NCBI RefSeq assembly: GCF_016735115.1
Contig: NZ_JAERQJ010000003.1
Location: 744,001-808,000, forward strand
DNA: 64,000 nt
Direction: 5' to 3'
Origin: Aquimarina mytili
Lineage (GTDB): Bacteria > Bacteroidota > Bacteroidia > Flavobacteriales > Flavobacteriaceae
Shown here: piece after piece, positions 33,525 through 43,381 of the stretch
How the letters are laid out: each line of letters begins with the position of its first letter
How positions within the stretch are numbered: position 1 is the first letter of the stretch
Position numbers and translations under genes: made by a program
Notes under the pieces: model-generated
Database searches by the model: none
What the model was told of the DNA's origin: nothing
What the model saw: the letters and a program-made list of their open reading frames with translations, nothing else

Positions 33525-34280
33525 TTACACTTCCTTTTCAATCATTCTAAAATACCCCGCCAAAAACATAGCTGGCCCTAAAATGATCATAAATAACCAT
33601 CTGCCGGTAATTGAAAAATCTTTCTTCGCCAAATTAAATGCTTCTGAAGCCAATTGTTCTCCGGAAAACACATCAAAATCATGATTAAGCATTCCATATA
33701 TCAAGAAATTATAGAACAATATCCCCAGAAAAACTAGTAGCAGTGAGAGTACGGTTTTACCCATCCTATTTTTGCCAAATCTAATCGCCCCATAAAAAAA
33801 TACGGGTTGTACGAAAAGGTAAAACGTTATCATTTTCCAATACTCCTCAGAAAATATAGAAATGAAATGAAGATTGACTTTAGAAAACAGACTTCCAAAG
33901 ATGATTGCCATTTGCCCTATCAACACACCAAGAATTGTAAAGGCTACTGTATATAAAATATATGTGGTAATCCAAACAGCAATTACTCTCTCAACTGGTG
34001 AAATAGGCAAAGTAAGATACAGATGGTTCTTTTTTTGATCATGTACTTCTTTAAAGATTGAAAATGTAAACAGTACACCAAACAAAACATATAACAAGCC
34101 AGATGTTCCAGCATAATCTTCTGCAGTTATACTATGATCTCCAAAACCAAGATTAAGTAAAAAAGCAATAAAAAGAATTCCCGCTGCAATACTTAACCCA
34201 GTTACGATGCTTCCTCTTAGGACCGTAACATCTCTGTACACACTATTAATTATCCTTTTGAGACTAAACTGCATGGTCAT
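33525..34280 (-). CDS. ABC-2 type transporter permease
   Basis: 251 residues with six membrane helices (GLSIAAGILFIAFLLNLGF, LLYVLFGVLFTFSIF, YILYTVAFTILGVLIGQMA, WLFMIILGPAMFLAGYF and others). The cytoplasmic loop KNHLYLTLPISPVERVIAVW is characteristic of ABC-2 permeases. It is the membrane partner of the ATPase encoded just upstream, and the start overlaps that gene by about 17 bp. The substrate is unknown; YtrA-linked transporters often respond to envelope-active compounds. Confidence 0.82.
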   Translation of the reverse strand: MTMQFSLKRIINSVYRDVTVLRGSIVTGLSIAAGILFIAFLLNLGFGDHSITAEDYAGTSGLLYVLFGVLFTFSIFKEVHDQKKNHLYLTLPISPVERVIAVWITTYILYTVAFTILGVLIGQMAIIFGSLFSKVNLHFISIFSEEYWKMITFYLFVQPVFFYGAIRFGKNRMGKTVLSLLLVFLGILFYNFLIYGMLNHDFDVFSGEQLASEAFNLAKKDFSITGRWLFMIILGPAMFLAGYFRMIEKEV

Positions 34281-35115
34281 GATATGTATTCTTTAGTACA
34301 TTATTAATGGCATCGCTATTATTTAAAACAGCATTAAATAATAATTCAAGATCAACTTCTGATTCTTCTCTATCTTCTCTAATCAATACGCTTTTCCCGG
34401 TAAAAGAGGGCTCGGCATATATAATAGATTCTTGAGGACCTTGAGTGGGTTTGCCAAACCATAAATGATTTGAAACTTTTGAGAGCGAATAGTCAAATGC
34501 AATATTACATTGGTTTAGGATGACCACATGATTAATTAAGCTATGCAAATCTCTAACCTGATGCGTTGAAATCACTATACATCTTTGTTCATCAGCAACA
34601 GAAGCCATTATTTTTCTAAACTGACTTTTCGATGGAATATCAAGTCCATTGGTAGGTTCATCCATTAAAAGAAGTTTGGTGTTCGTAGCTATCCCAAAAG
34701 CAATTAACACCTTTTTCTTTTGTCCAAATGAAAGCGTTGAAATCTTTTGATCTTTTGAAAGTTCAAATTCTGCTATAAGTTCATAAAACTGATCTTTGGA
34801 AAATTTCGGGTAAAAAACAGAATTGACTTGCTCATAGGTTGTTATTTTCAATCCGTTTAATTCAAACTCCTCAGGGACGATAAAAACATTTTGAAGACAA
34901 CTCACAGTTCTTTTGGAAATGTCCTCATCAAAAACTCGACATTGCCCCGATTTTGGAAATAGTAATCCAGACATTATCCTCATTAAAGTACTTTTTCCTT
35001 CACCATTTTTACCAAAAAGACCATAAATATTTCCTGCTACAAAACTCAATGTAACATCATCAAATACTCGTTTTCCTTTGGGGAAGTAGAATTTAAGGTT
35101 GTTTAGTGTTATCAT
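34264..35115 (-). CDS. ABC transporter ATP-binding protein
   Basis: 283 residues. Walker A is GLFGKNGEGKST, the signature motif is the variant LSFGQKKKV in place of LSGGQ, and Walker B reads LLLMDEPTNGLD, followed by a switch histidine in ISTHQVRD. It powers the ABC-2 permease encoded next. This is the first gene of the operon; a good promoter and a candidate GntR operator lie in the 83-bp upstream gap. The final 70 residues are an unassigned extension. Confidence 0.9.
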   Translation of the reverse strand: MITLNNLKFYFPKGKRVFDDVTLSFVAGNIYGLFGKNGEGKSTLMRIMSGLLFPKSGQCRVFDEDISKRTVSCLQNVFIVPEEFELNGLKITTYEQVNSVFYPKFSKDQFYELIAEFELSKDQKISTLSFGQKKKVLIAFGIATNTKLLLMDEPTNGLDIPSKSQFRKIMASVADEQRCIVISTHQVRDLHSLINHVVILNQCNIAFDYSLSKVSNHLWFGKPTQGPQESIIYAEPSFTGKSVLIREDREESEVDLELLFNAVLNNSDAINNVLKNTYHDHAV

Positions 35116-35119
35116 ATCT

Positions 35120-35143
35120 AGTGTGTTAGTTATCTAGTGCACT
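35120..35143 (-). promoter_or_regulatory. Candidate GntR/YtrA operator
   Basis: A 24-bp dyad, AGTG-N3-TAG-N-TA-N-CTA-N3-CACT, lies between the -7 box (35145-35152) and the ATPase start codon (35115), overlapping the expected transcription start. Its AGTG...CACT ends resemble the AGTGTA/TACACT arms of known YtrA sites. The likely binder is the GntR protein encoded in the same operon. Confidence 0.6.
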
Positions 35144-35144
35144 T

Positions 35145-35176
35145 CAAAACTAACTAAGTCAAATCAATAATGCAAA
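35145..35176 (-). promoter_or_regulatory. Promoter of the ABC/GntR/GIN operon
   Basis: On the minus strand TTTG (35173-35176), a 20-bp spacer, and TAGTTTTG (35145-35152) match the Bacteroidota -33/-7 consensus and its usual spacing. Confidence 0.65.
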
Positions 35177-35198
35177 TTTTATTCTATTTATTTTAAAA

Positions 35199-36029
35199 TC
35201 AATTATTTACAACAGCAATAATTCTTAAAGGGCCGCCACTTCCTCCCTTTATTTTCATGGGTAATGCAATCACTTCAAAGTTTTTTTGAGGCAACTTATC
35301 AAGATTAGCTAAATTCTCGAACACTGGAATGTTCTTACTAAAAAGTATCACATGACTTTTAAAATATTCCGATTGACCATAATCTATACTTGGCGTATCA
35401 ATCCCTATCGCATTAATATCACGGTTTGTAACTAACCACTCTGCCGCTTCAGGAGAAAGTCCCGGAAAATGAAGATCTTTGATGGCATCTTCTCCTCGTT
35501 TATCGGTACCAAGATATTTCATCTTATTGGGATAATATTGAGACAAGCCCGTATATAACAGCACAATACTCTTATCTGGAATTTTTGTTTCATGTATTTT
35601 TTCCCAATTTGTAAGGTCTTTTATCTCTATTTGGTACTCGGGATCATTCATAGCATTCTTAGAAACATCAATTTTTATAGCACCTCCCATTAAATTTTCT
35701 AAAGGAATTTCATCCAAAGCTTGTCCACTTTTATAAAAATGAATTGGGGCGTCGATATGGGTACCTCCATGTTCGGCTGTGGTAAAATTATAAGCAGAGT
35801 AGTAATATCCTTTATCCGTTTGACCGGCATAAACGGTATCCAGCTCAAACTCTTTTGAAGTGACCCAATATACTGTTTCATCAGAAAAAGCATGAGTTAG
35901 ATCTATTATCTTGTTTTGTGAGGTTTGTTTTTGTTTTGATTCGGAAACTTCTGGTGATTGATTTGCTGTATTGGTACAACCTAGAACCATAAAAAGACCT
36001 ATCAAACTAAAACACAAAACAAGCTTCAT
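35199..36029 (-). CDS. Cyclase-family lipoprotein (kynurenine formamidase-like)
   Basis: 276 residues. A lipobox (MVLGC, Cys18) indicates a lipoprotein. The body has the cyclase/KynB-like metal motif HGGTHIDAPIHF and a second block (GIDTPSIDYGQSE). Family members hydrolyse formylkynurenine or related amides and esters with bound metal. Most are cytoplasmic, so the lipoprotein signal places this one in the periplasm or outer membrane and makes kynurenine degradation unlikely. It lies between the ABC operon and sdhB and is probably transcribed on its own. Confidence 0.78.
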   Translation of the reverse strand: MKLVLCFSLIGLFMVLGCTNTANQSPEVSESKQKQTSQNKIIDLTHAFSDETVYWVTSKEFELDTVYAGQTDKGYYYSAYNFTTAEHGGTHIDAPIHFYKSGQALDEIPLENLMGGAIKIDVSKNAMNDPEYQIEIKDLTNWEKIHETKIPDKSIVLLYTGLSQYYPNKMKYLGTDKRGEDAIKDLHFPGLSPEAAEWLVTNRDINAIGIDTPSIDYGQSEYFKSHVILFSKNIPVFENLANLDKLPQKNFEVIALPMKIKGGSGGPLRIIAVVNN

Positions 36030-36079
36030 AACTTCATATATTAATGTTAATCAAATACTTAAACCCATATTAAAAATAA

Positions 36080-36108
36080 AAAAACCGAAGCAAATTACTT
36101 CGGTTTTT
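36080..36108 (-). terminator. Terminator of the sdhCAB operon
   Basis: Perfect 11-bp stem (AAAAACCGAAG and complement, 36080-36090 and 36098-36108) with a 7-nt loop. On the minus strand it is followed by a T-rich run, and it lies 24 bp past the sdhB stop codon. Confidence 0.85.
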
Positions 36109-36131
36109 CAATATTTATAGTTCAAAATTTA

Positions 36132-36878
36132 CTATCCTTTCAAACTTGCTTTTAGATATTCACGATTCATACGAGCTATATTTTCAAGAGAAATTCCTTT
36201 TGGACACTCAATTTCACAAGCTCCTGTATTAGTACAGTTCCCAAATCCTTCTTCATCCATTTGATTTACCATTGCCAAAACACGATCTGTAGCTTCTACC
36301 TGACCCTGTGGTAGTAACGCAAATTGAGAAACTTTTGCCGAAGTAAATAACATAGCAGAGGCATTTTTACATGCCGCCACACAAGCTCCACATCCAATAC
36401 ATGTTGCTGCAGCAAATGCATCATCAGCATCATCTTTGTTTACAGGAATCGCATTAGCGTCTATTGTGTTACCAGATGTATTGACAGAGATATATCCTCC
36501 CGCATGTTGAATTCTATCAAACGCGCTTCGATCCACCATCAAATCCTTTACTACAGGAAATGCTTTTGCTCTAAAAGGTTCGATATAAATCGTGTCTCCA
36601 TCATTAAACTTACGCATATGTAACTGGCAAGTAGTTACTAAACGATCCGGACCATGGGGTTCTCCATTAATCTGTAACGAACAAGCTCCGCAAATTCCTT
36701 CTCTACAATCATGATCAAACACTACAGGCTCTTCACCTTTTGTAATTAGTTCTTCATTTAACACGTCTAACATTTCTAAAAAAGACATGTCACCTTCAAC
36801 TCCAGATATTGGATAATCAACTATCTTTCCTTGTGATTGGGCATCTTTTTGACGCCATATTTTTAATGTAAGATTCAT
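36132..36878 (-). CDS. sdhB: Succinate dehydrogenase iron-sulfur subunit
   Basis: 248 residues. The 2Fe-2S site is Cys58, Cys63, Cys66 and Cys84 ([10 protein letters not shown]), the 4Fe-4S site Cys160, Cys163 and Cys166 (CIGCGAC), and the 3Fe-4S site Cys170, Cys215 and Cys221, with Cys225 completing the 4Fe-4S set. It carries electrons from the flavin of SdhA to the membrane haem/quinone subunit. The gene follows sdhA after 6 bp and is the last of the operon. Confidence 0.96.
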   Translation of the reverse strand: MNLTLKIWRQKDAQSQGKIVDYPISGVEGDMSFLEMLDVLNEELITKGEEPVVFDHDCREGICGACSLQINGEPHGPDRLVTTCQLHMRKFNDGDTIYIEPFRAKAFPVVKDLMVDRSAFDRIQHAGGYISVNTSGNTIDANAIPVNKDDADDAFAAATCIGCGACVAACKNASAMLFTSAKVSQFALLPQGQVEATDRVLAMVNQMDEEGFGNCTNTGACEIECPKGISLENIARMNREYLKASLKG

Positions 36879-36884
36879 AGCTTT

Positions 36885-38900
36885 TTATTTATAAGAACGT
36901 GTTTTTAACTCTATATTATCGAAGACTAATTCTTCTTTATGTAACTCAGCATCTTTAGGCTCTCCTTTATACTCCCAAGCCGCAACATACTTAAAGTTTT
37001 TATCATCTCTAAGTGCTTCACCTTTTTGCTCACCATCTTGTTCAACAGACTCTTCTCTAAAATGACCACCACATGATTCATTTCTATGCAAAGCATCTTT
37101 GGCAAATAACTCTCCTAATTCTAAGAAATCTGCTACACGTCCTGCTTTCTCTAATTCTGGATTCATACTATTAGCAGTACCAGGAACTTTTACGTTTTTC
37201 CAGAAATCTTGTCTTAGCTCGGCAATCTCATCGATAGCTTCCTTAAGTTCTTTTTCATTACGAGACATTCCACACTTGTTCCACATGATTTTACCTAATT
37301 TTTTATGGTAATAATCTACTGAATGCTCTCCTGATCCTCCCATCAATTTCTCGATTCGATCTTTTACATCTTTTTCTGCCTGATCAAACTCTGGAGTATC
37401 TGTTGGAATTTTTCCGGTACGAATATCATGAGATAAATAATCTCCAATAGTGTACGGTAATACAAAATATCCATCTGCCAGACCTTGCATTAATGCAGAA
37501 GCACCAAGACGGTTAGCACCGTGGTCAGAGAAATTTGCTTCGCCGGCTGCATAACAACCAGGAACCGTAGTTTGAAGATTATAGTCTACCCAAAGACCAC
37601 CCATTGTATAATGTACCGCTGGATAGATCATCATTGGTGTTTTATATGGATTTTCGTCTACAATTTTCTCATACATCTGGAAAAGGTTACCATACTTGTT
37701 TTCGATTACCTCTTCTCCTAGCTTCGTAATTTCTTCTTTAGAAGGATTTTCCATCCCAGAGGTTAATGCTTTTTCTTTTCCATATCGTTGTATCGCCGAA
37801 GCAAAATCAAGATATACCGCTTCTCCTGTTTTATTAACCCCAAAACCTGCATCACAACGCTCTTTGGCCGCCCTTGATGCCACATCACGTGGTACAAGGT
37901 TACCAAATGCTGGATAACGACGTTCTAAATAATAATCTCTTTCTTCTTCAGCTAATTGAGTTGGTTTTAGTTTACCCGCTCGTATCGCCTCTGCATCTTC
38001 AATTCTTTTAGGAACCCAAATACGTCCATCATTACGCAATGATTCTGACATTAATGTCAGCTTGGACTGATGATCTCCAGAAACTGGAATACATGTTGGG
38101 TGAATCTGCGTATAACAAGGGTTTGCAAAGAATGCCCCTCTTCGGTGCGCTCTCCACGCTGCCATTACATTACTTCCCATAGCATTAGTACTCAAAAAGA
38201 ATACATTTCCGTATCCTCCGGTAGCTAATACAACTGCATGAGCAGAGTGACGTTCTATCTCTCCTGTAACCAGGTTACGAGCAATAATTCCTCTTGCTTT
38301 ACCGTCAACTTTTACCAAATCCAGCATTTCATGACGATTAAACGCTTCTATTTTACCTCTATTGATCTGGCGGTTCATTGCAGAATATGCTCCTAACAAC
38401 AATTGTTGTCCAGTTTGTCCTTTTGCATAAAACGTACGTGATACTAATACCCCTCCAAACGAACGGTTATCTAGCAATCCACCGTACTCACGTGCAAATG
38501 GTACTCCTTGTGCGACACATTGATCAATAATATTTCCAGAAACCTCAGCTAATCGATACACATTAGCTTCTCTGGATCTGTAATCTCCTCCTTTTATGGT
38601 ATCATAGAATAAACGATAATCAGAATCACCATCTCCTTGATAATTTTTAGCAGCATTGATTCCTCCTTGTGCAGCAATCGAATGCGCACGACGAGGAGAA
38701 TCCTGATAACAAAATGTTTTTACATTATATCCAAGTTCAGCTAATGTAGCAGCTGCACTTCCTCCTGCTAATCCAGTACCAACAACGATAACATCAATAT
38801 TACGTTTATTGGCTGGGTTAACCAGGTTAATTGTATTTTTATGTTTTGTCCACTTATCTGCCAGTGGACCTTCAGGTATTTTAGAATCTAAAATTGACAT
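36885..38900 (-). CDS. sdhA: Succinate dehydrogenase flavoprotein subunit
   Basis: 671 residues. FAD-binding Rossmann motif [20 protein letters not shown], the covalent-FAD histidine region [15 protein letters not shown], and the C-terminal [21 protein letters not shown] mark the succinate dehydrogenase/fumarate reductase family. It oxidises succinate to fumarate in the citric acid cycle at the cytoplasmic face of the membrane. The length and the lack of a separate SdhD point to the type B enzyme common in Bacteroidota. It lies between sdhC and sdhB. Confidence 0.97.
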   Translation of the reverse strand: MSILDSKIPEGPLADKWTKHKNTINLVNPANKRNIDVIVVGTGLAGGSAAATLAELGYNVKTFCYQDSPRRAHSIAAQGGINAAKNYQGDGDSDYRLFYDTIKGGDYRSREANVYRLAEVSGNIIDQCVAQGVPFAREYGGLLDNRSFGGVLVSRTFYAKGQTGQQLLLGAYSAMNRQINRGKIEAFNRHEMLDLVKVDGKARGIIARNLVTGEIERHSAHAVVLATGGYGNVFFLSTNAMGSNVMAAWRAHRRGAFFANPCYTQIHPTCIPVSGDHQSKLTLMSESLRNDGRIWVPKRIEDAEAIRAGKLKPTQLAEEERDYYLERRYPAFGNLVPRDVASRAAKERCDAGFGVNKTGEAVYLDFASAIQRYGKEKALTSGMENPSKEEITKLGEEVIENKYGNLFQMYEKIVDENPYKTPMMIYPAVHYTMGGLWVDYNLQTTVPGCYAAGEANFSDHGANRLGASALMQGLADGYFVLPYTIGDYLSHDIRTGKIPTDTPEFDQAEKDVKDRIEKLMGGSGEHSVDYYHKKLGKIMWNKCGMSRNEKELKEAIDEIAELRQDFWKNVKVPGTANSMNPELEKAGRVADFLELGELFAKDALHRNESCGGHFREESVEQDGEQKGEALRDDKNFKYVAAWEYKGEPKDAELHKEELVFDNIELKTRSYK

Positions 38901-38911
38901 ATTCGTGGTTT

Positions 38912-39571
38912 TTAATGAGTTAAATGTAGAGCTATTGCAATCACTATAAATCCTAATGGAATTACAATGGCAAAAGCCTTTGCAAATTTTGTTGCTGCTA
39001 CAGAATATTTATTATTAAATCCAACCGACTGGAATGAGGATGCAAATCCATGCCATAAATGCAATGCCAAAAACACAAATGAAAGTGCATATAATCCCGT
39101 TCTTATAGGGCTCTCAAAACGATGTAATAGTTCTGGGTAATATCGTGTTGGATCCTCTGGAGCAAATTCTACATATTTATGAACCATTTCTGGAATCCAG
39201 AAATCGTAAAAATGTAATCCCAGAAATGCTAGAATCACTAATCCCGAATAGATCATGTTTCTTGACATCCATGAAGCATTTGCGCCTCCACTATACTTTG
39301 CATATTTTACTGCTCGCGCGTTTCTGTTCTTTATTTCTAACACAAACCCCATCACAAAGTGAAAAACTACTCCAAAAATAAGTACCGGTTGTAATGCAAA
39401 CTGAACCAAAGGGTTTGTTCCCATAAAATGAGACAGTTCATTAAAAACATCTGCGCTAAAAATCGAAGTAAAGTTAATGGTAAAGTGCTGTAATAAGAAG
39501 AAAACCAAGAAAAGTCCCGAAAGTGCCATCGCTACTTTTCTAGCTATTGAAGATTTTATCAATCCACCCAT
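38912..39571 (-). CDS. sdhC: Succinate dehydrogenase cytochrome b subunit
   Basis: 219 residues with five membrane helices, the single large anchor of type B succinate:quinone reductases that carries two b haems and reduces menaquinone. Likely axial histidines lie in [36 protein letters not shown] and ALHLWHGF. It is the first gene of sdhCAB, with a promoter just upstream and an 11-bp gap to sdhA. Confidence 0.92.
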   Translation of the reverse strand: MGGLIKSSIARKVAMALSGLFLVFFLLQHFTINFTSIFSADVFNELSHFMGTNPLVQFALQPVLIFGVVFHFVMGFVLEIKNRNARAVKYAKYSGGANASWMSRNMIYSGLVILAFLGLHFYDFWIPEMVHKYVEFAPEDPTRYYPELLHRFESPIRTGLYALSFVFLALHLWHGFASSFQSVGFNNKYSVAATKFAKAFAIVIPLGFIVIAIALHLTH

Positions 39572-39600
39572 TATTTAAAAATGTTTAGTTAATTGGGAAA

Positions 39601-39632
39601 CAAAAATAGGGTTCGCACACCTTTTTACCAAG
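39601..39632 (-). promoter_or_regulatory. Promoter of sdhCAB
   Basis: On the minus strand TTGG (39628-39631), a 19-bp spacer and TATTTTTG (39601-39608) fit the -33/-7 consensus. The -7 box ends 30 bp before the sdhC ATG. Confidence 0.65.
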
Positions 39633-39777
39633 ATTTTAGTAGGTTTATCTGGTATTTATAATGAATTTAAAATACATTTTATCTTTTGTTGAATCTTTAA
39701 AACGAAATCGTTTGAGATAACGGTTTAAGATTCAACAAAAAAACACTTCTTTTTTATAAATATGCTAATTTTAGTCC

Positions 39778-40923
39778 ATGCAAAATATCAATTCTAAGCT
39801 TCCAGAGGTTTCAACGACTATTTTTACCGTAATGAGCAAAATGGCAAACGAGTATGATGCCATAAATCTTTCTCAAGGTTTTCCAAATTTTGATGTACAT
39901 CCAAAATTGATTGATTTGGTAACTCAAGGCATGAAAAAAGGCTATAATCAATATGCTCCTATGCGTGGTTTAATGTCTTTACGAGAAATTATTGCTGAAA
40001 AAACGAATTCCTTATATGGCAGTAAATATCATCCGGATACCGAGGTTACAGTGACCTCGGGGGCTACTCAGGCAATTTTCACGATTATAGCTGCTTTTAT
40101 ACATCCAGGTGATGAGGTCATCATATTCAAACCGGCTTATGATTCTTATGAACCTTCTATTAAATTATTTGGAGGAACGATTGTTCCAGTTCAATTGTCA
40201 GCACCAGATTTTAAGGTAGATTGGCAAGATTTTGCTCAAAAAATCACAAACAAGACCAAAATGGTGATTATTAACACGCCACACAACCCCAGTGGTACCA
40301 TGTTATCAAAAGAGGACATGCTTACATTAGAAAAGCTACTTAAGAACACCAATATCGTAGTATTAAGCGATGAAGTGTATGAGCATATTATATTTGATGG
40401 ACAAGAACATCAAAGCGTAGCCAAATTTCCAGGGTTAGCCGAGCGTTCTTTTATAACAGCTTCGTTCGGAAAAACGTTTCATACTACGGGATGGAAAATG
40501 GGATACTGCCTAGCACCTAAGGAATTGATGACCGAATTCAGAAAAGTGCATCAATTTAATGTGTTTTGCAGCAATCACCCCATGCAATATGCCTTGGCAG
40601 AATATCTTAAAACCGCAGAACACTACCTCTCATTACCTGGTTTTTATCAACAAAAAAGAGATCTATTTTTATCGTTAATTAAAGATTCTCGTTTTACCTT
40701 CAAACCCGCTGCAGGAACTTATTTTCAACTATTAAATTATACAAAAATTACTGATGAAAGAGATGTCGCTTTCGCCGAAAGGTTAACTAAAGAACATAAA
40801 ATAGCATCCATTCCGGTTTCGGTATTTAATCTAAATCAACAGGATGACAAGGTATTGCGGTTTTGTTTTGCCAAAACGGATGATACTTTGGAACAAGCTG
40901 CTGAGATTTTGTGTGGAATCTAA
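39778..40923 (+). CDS. Methionine/kynurenine-type aminotransferase (YbdL-like)
   Basis: 381 residues, PLP-dependent aminotransferase class I. Lys232 in SFGKTFHTTGWKMGY binds PLP. Asp198 and Tyr201 (SDEVYEH), YNQYAPMRGLMSLRE and NTPHNPSGT are further family residues. The pattern INLSQGFPNFDVHP resembles methionine aminotransferase YbdL and kynurenine aminotransferases. It would convert methionine or aromatic amino acids to keto acids, as in methionine salvage. The gene is solitary, divergent from sdhC. Confidence 0.85.
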   Translation: MQNINSKLPEVSTTIFTVMSKMANEYDAINLSQGFPNFDVHPKLIDLVTQGMKKGYNQYAPMRGLMSLREIIAEKTNSLYGSKYHPDTEVTVTSGATQAIFTIIAAFIHPGDEVIIFKPAYDSYEPSIKLFGGTIVPVQLSAPDFKVDWQDFAQKITNKTKMVIINTPHNPSGTMLSKEDMLTLEKLLKNTNIVVLSDEVYEHIIFDGQEHQSVAKFPGLAERSFITASFGKTFHTTGWKMGYCLAPKELMTEFRKVHQFNVFCSNHPMQYALAEYLKTAEHYLSLPGFYQQKRDLFLSLIKDSRFTFKPAAGTYFQLLNYTKITDERDVAFAERLTKEHKIASIPVSVFNLNQQDDKVLRFCFAKTDDTLEQAAEILCGI

Positions 40924-40975
40924 TTTCCGATTGATTGCTGATAGTTGTTAACTGATAGAAGTACAACTAAAAACT

Positions 40976-41023
40976 ACGTCAGTTCGAGTGCTTCGACTTT
41001 AGGAGAAATGTATCGAGAACAGT
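40976..41023. repeat. Candidate dispersed intergenic repeat
   Basis: ACGTCAGTTCGAGTG at the left, TATCGAGAACAGT at the right, with a central GCTTCGAC segment. From memory, elements with CAGTTCGAG...TATCGAGAAC ends are widespread between flavobacterial genes. It lies between two convergent genes and may also act as a terminator. Confidence 0.45.
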
Positions 41024-41028
41024 AATTT

Positions 41029-42135
41029 TCAAAAATCAAACTTCAACTGAATCAGTTCAAACTCATTTTCTTCTTTTTCTTTTTTCTTTTCTTTCCCGGT
41101 ATTTAGATTGGAAAGTGAAATCCCAAGTAACCGAACTGAATTTTTCATTTTATCCTGATACAAGAGTTCTTTTGCAGTTTCAAGAAGAATGGAAGCCTCA
41201 TTTACAAAGTATGGGAGTGTTTTACTTCTTGTTTGCACCGAAAAATCACTGTACTTAATCTTTAAAGTAACTGTTCTACCGGCTACCTTGCTTCTTTTTA
41301 GTCTTTTCTGAAGCTCTTCGGCTATACTTTCTAAGCGCTCCAACATATAAATCTCTGAAGCTATATTCTCACTAAATGTACGTTCTGCTGCCAAAGATTT
41401 GCGTTCTCGATTGGGTTTTACCTCACTTAAATGAATCCCCCTTACGATGCGATAGTAATGTCCTCCAGATTTTCCAAAATTTTGAGTAAGAAATTCTTCA
41501 GATTTAGATTTCAGGTCTTTGCCTGTATAAATACCCATTTGGTACATTTTGGCCTGGGTCACTTTGCCTACACCATAAAACTTTTTTACATCCAACTCTT
41601 CAAGAAATTCGATTACCTCTTCCGGATCTACTGTTTTTTGTCCGTTGGGCTTGTTGTAGTCACTAGCAACCTTAGCAATAAACTTATTAATCGATATCCC
41701 CGCAGATGCCGTAAGCCCTACCTCATCAAAAATACGCTGTCGTATTTCTTGGGCAATTAACGTAGCACTGGGGTTTCCTTTTTTATTCTCGGTTACATCA
41801 AGATAGGCTTCATCCAGAGATAGCGGTTCTACCAAATCGGTATAATCAAAAAAGATTTTCCGGATTTGAGAAGATATTTCCTTGTAGCGATCAAATCTGG
41901 GACGCACAAATATTAGATCCGGGCATAGTTTTCTTGCTGTAAAACCAGGCATCGCAGATCGCACCCCAAATACTCTTGCTTCATAACTAGCGGCACTTAC
42001 AACACCACGTTTAGATCCACCACCAACCGCAAGGGGCTTCCCCTTAAGTTCTGGGTTATCCATTTGCTCTACTGAAGCGTAGAAGGCATCCATATCCACA
42101 TGAATGATTTTTCTATGTAGTGTTGATTCTTCCAA
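41029..42135 (-). CDS. dinB: DNA polymerase IV
   Basis: 368 residues, a Y-family lesion-bypass polymerase. It has IIHVDMDAFYASVEQ (catalytic Asp14 and Asp16), YEARVFGVRSAMP and SLDEAYLDV (the second acidic pair), a helix-hairpin-helix thumb (VKKFYGVGKVTQAKM) and the little-finger domain. A C-terminal lysine/glutamate-rich segment precedes FELIQLKFDF, which could be a sliding-clamp-binding tail; that is inference. It is divergent from the NAD(P)-binding gene at 42225. Confidence 0.95.
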   Translation of the reverse strand: MEESTLHRKIIHVDMDAFYASVEQMDNPELKGKPLAVGGGSKRGVVSAASYEARVFGVRSAMPGFTARKLCPDLIFVRPRFDRYKEISSQIRKIFFDYTDLVEPLSLDEAYLDVTENKKGNPSATLIAQEIRQRIFDEVGLTASAGISINKFIAKVASDYNKPNGQKTVDPEEVIEFLEELDVKKFYGVGKVTQAKMYQMGIYTGKDLKSKSEEFLTQNFGKSGGHYYRIVRGIHLSEVKPNRERKSLAAERTFSENIASEIYMLERLESIAEELQKRLKRSKVAGRTVTLKIKYSDFSVQTRSKTLPYFVNEASILLETAKELLYQDKMKNSVRLLGISLSNLNTGKEKKKEKEENEFELIQLKFDF

Positions 42136-42224
42136 AAAAAAGAGAATTGATTACAAATTTATGGCTTCTTTGCGTAAAAGTAATAACCCGCTTTTATACC
42201 TTTACCAATAAATCATCTCAAAAA

Positions 42225-42887
42225 ATGTCAAAAACTGCAATCATACTAGGCGCTACAGGTTTAACAGGAGGGATTTTAGTACAGCAATTGATCAATGATG
42301 ATCGATACAACAAGATCAAGCTTTTTTCTAGAAAAAGTGCACAGATTTCTCATCCTAAAATCGAAGAGTATATCATAGATATGCTTGAGTTAAGAGATTC
42401 TGCCAGCGACTTTACGGCAGATGAAGTATTTTGCTGTATTGGGACCACGACTTCAAAAACTTCAAATAAAGATTTATATCACAAGATTGATTACGGAATC
42501 CCAGTAAGTGCTGCTCGATTATGTAAAACCAATAAAATTCCAGTTTTTATAGTCATTTCTGCTTTAGGAGCTAATGCAAGTAGTACAATCTTTTATAATC
42601 GCACCAAAGGAGAAATGGAAGAAGCGGTTTTAGAATTTGATATCCCCAAAACTCATATCTTGCAACCATCACTTATTGGTGGAAAAAGAGAAGAAAAAAG
42701 GCCTGGTGAGTATTTTTTTAAAATGCTAATGCAAGTTGTTAATCCATTATTAATAGGGCCTCTAAAAAAATATCGAACTATTAATCCCGAAACGATCGTT
42801 TCAACCATGATTTGGCTGGCAAATCATGATTTCGAAGAAAAAAGAATAGTCTCTGATAGGATAAAGAAGATTGTAAATAAGTACTAG
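42225..42887 (+). CDS. NAD(P)H-binding protein (atypical SDR, HTATIP2/oxidoreductase-like)
   Basis: 220 residues after correcting the start. The Rossmann motif GATGLTGGILVQQL begins at residue 9, and the body has FCCIGTTTSKT, VSAARLCK, VISALGANASS and YNRTKGEMEEAV (YxxxK-like), which fit the atypical SDR group of CC3/HTATIP2-like proteins. Role unknown. The open frame begins at 42120, overlapping the divergent dinB start; the ATG at 42225 (MSKTAIILGATG) lies at the natural Rossmann start. Confidence 0.82.
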   Translation: MSKTAIILGATGLTGGILVQQLINDDRYNKIKLFSRKSAQISHPKIEEYIIDMLELRDSASDFTADEVFCCIGTTTSKTSNKDLYHKIDYGIPVSAARLCKTNKIPVFIVISALGANASSTIFYNRTKGEMEEAVLEFDIPKTHILQPSLIGGKREEKRPGEYFFKMLMQVVNPLLIGPLKKYRTINPETIVSTMIWLANHDFEEKRIVSDRIKKIVNKY

Positions 42888-42913
42888 ATTAACAAATCGA
42901 CAATATTTTTGTA

Positions 42914-43381
42914 ATGATCGAGATAGAACGCAAATTTCTGGTCAGCTCTGAAGCTTTTAAAAACGTAGCTCAAAAAAGTACCAGAATCATACAAGGGTTT
43001 CTTAATACCACTCCAGAACGAACGGTTCGAATTAGAATAAAAGGAGATAGTGCCTTCATAACTATAAAAGGGATTAGCAATTCTTCGGGTATTTCTCGAT
43101 TCGAATGGGAAAAACCTATTGAAGTAGAAGAAGCCGAACAACTATTACTTTTATGTGAACCTGGGAGTATTGAAAAAATGCGTTATGAAATCAAATCGGG
43201 CGATCATACCATCGAAGTGGATGAATTTTTTGGTGACAACCAAGGGTTAATTATTGCCGAAATCGAACTTCGTGACGAAAATGAGCCATTTTTAAAACCA
43301 AATTGGTTAGGAAAAGAAGTTACCGGTGATTCTAGGTATTATAACTCTCAACTAAGCAAAAAACCATATACCTTATGGTAA
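42914..43381 (+). CDS. CYTH-domain triphosphatase
   Basis: 155 residues. The defining ExExK motif is at the N-terminus (IEIERKFLV, Glu3, Glu5 and Lys7), followed by RTVRIRIKGDSAFITIKG, KMRYEI, EVDEF and a C-terminal IAEIELRDENE. These charged residues line the tunnel fold that binds triphosphates with Mg2+. Bacterial members hydrolyse inorganic triphosphate or nucleotides; the substrate is not known here. The gene begins 26 bp after the NAD(P)-binding gene, so they are likely cotranscribed. Confidence 0.92.
   Translation: MIEIERKFLVSSEAFKNVAQKSTRIIQGFLNTTPERTVRIRIKGDSAFITIKGISNSSGISRFEWEKPIEVEEAEQLLLLCEPGSIEKMRYEIKSGDHTIEVDEFFGDNQGLIIAEIELRDENEPFLKPNWLGKEVTGDSRYYNSQLSKKPYTLW

Noticed and set aside
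36885-38900. Fumarate reductase instead of succinate dehydrogenase
   Set aside because: The sequence alone does not separate the two directions well; the sdhCAB order and the aerobic character of the neighbouring metabolism favour succinate dehydrogenase.
42120-42224. N-terminal extension of the NAD(P)-binding gene into dinB
   Set aside because: The Rossmann motif starts directly after the ATG at 42225, and the extension overlaps the divergent dinB start.
42904-42911. TATTTTTG, a perfect -7 box before the CYTH gene
   Set aside because: It ends 2 bp before the ATG, so transcription would start inside the gene; with a 26-bp gap to the gene ahead, cotranscription explains expression better.
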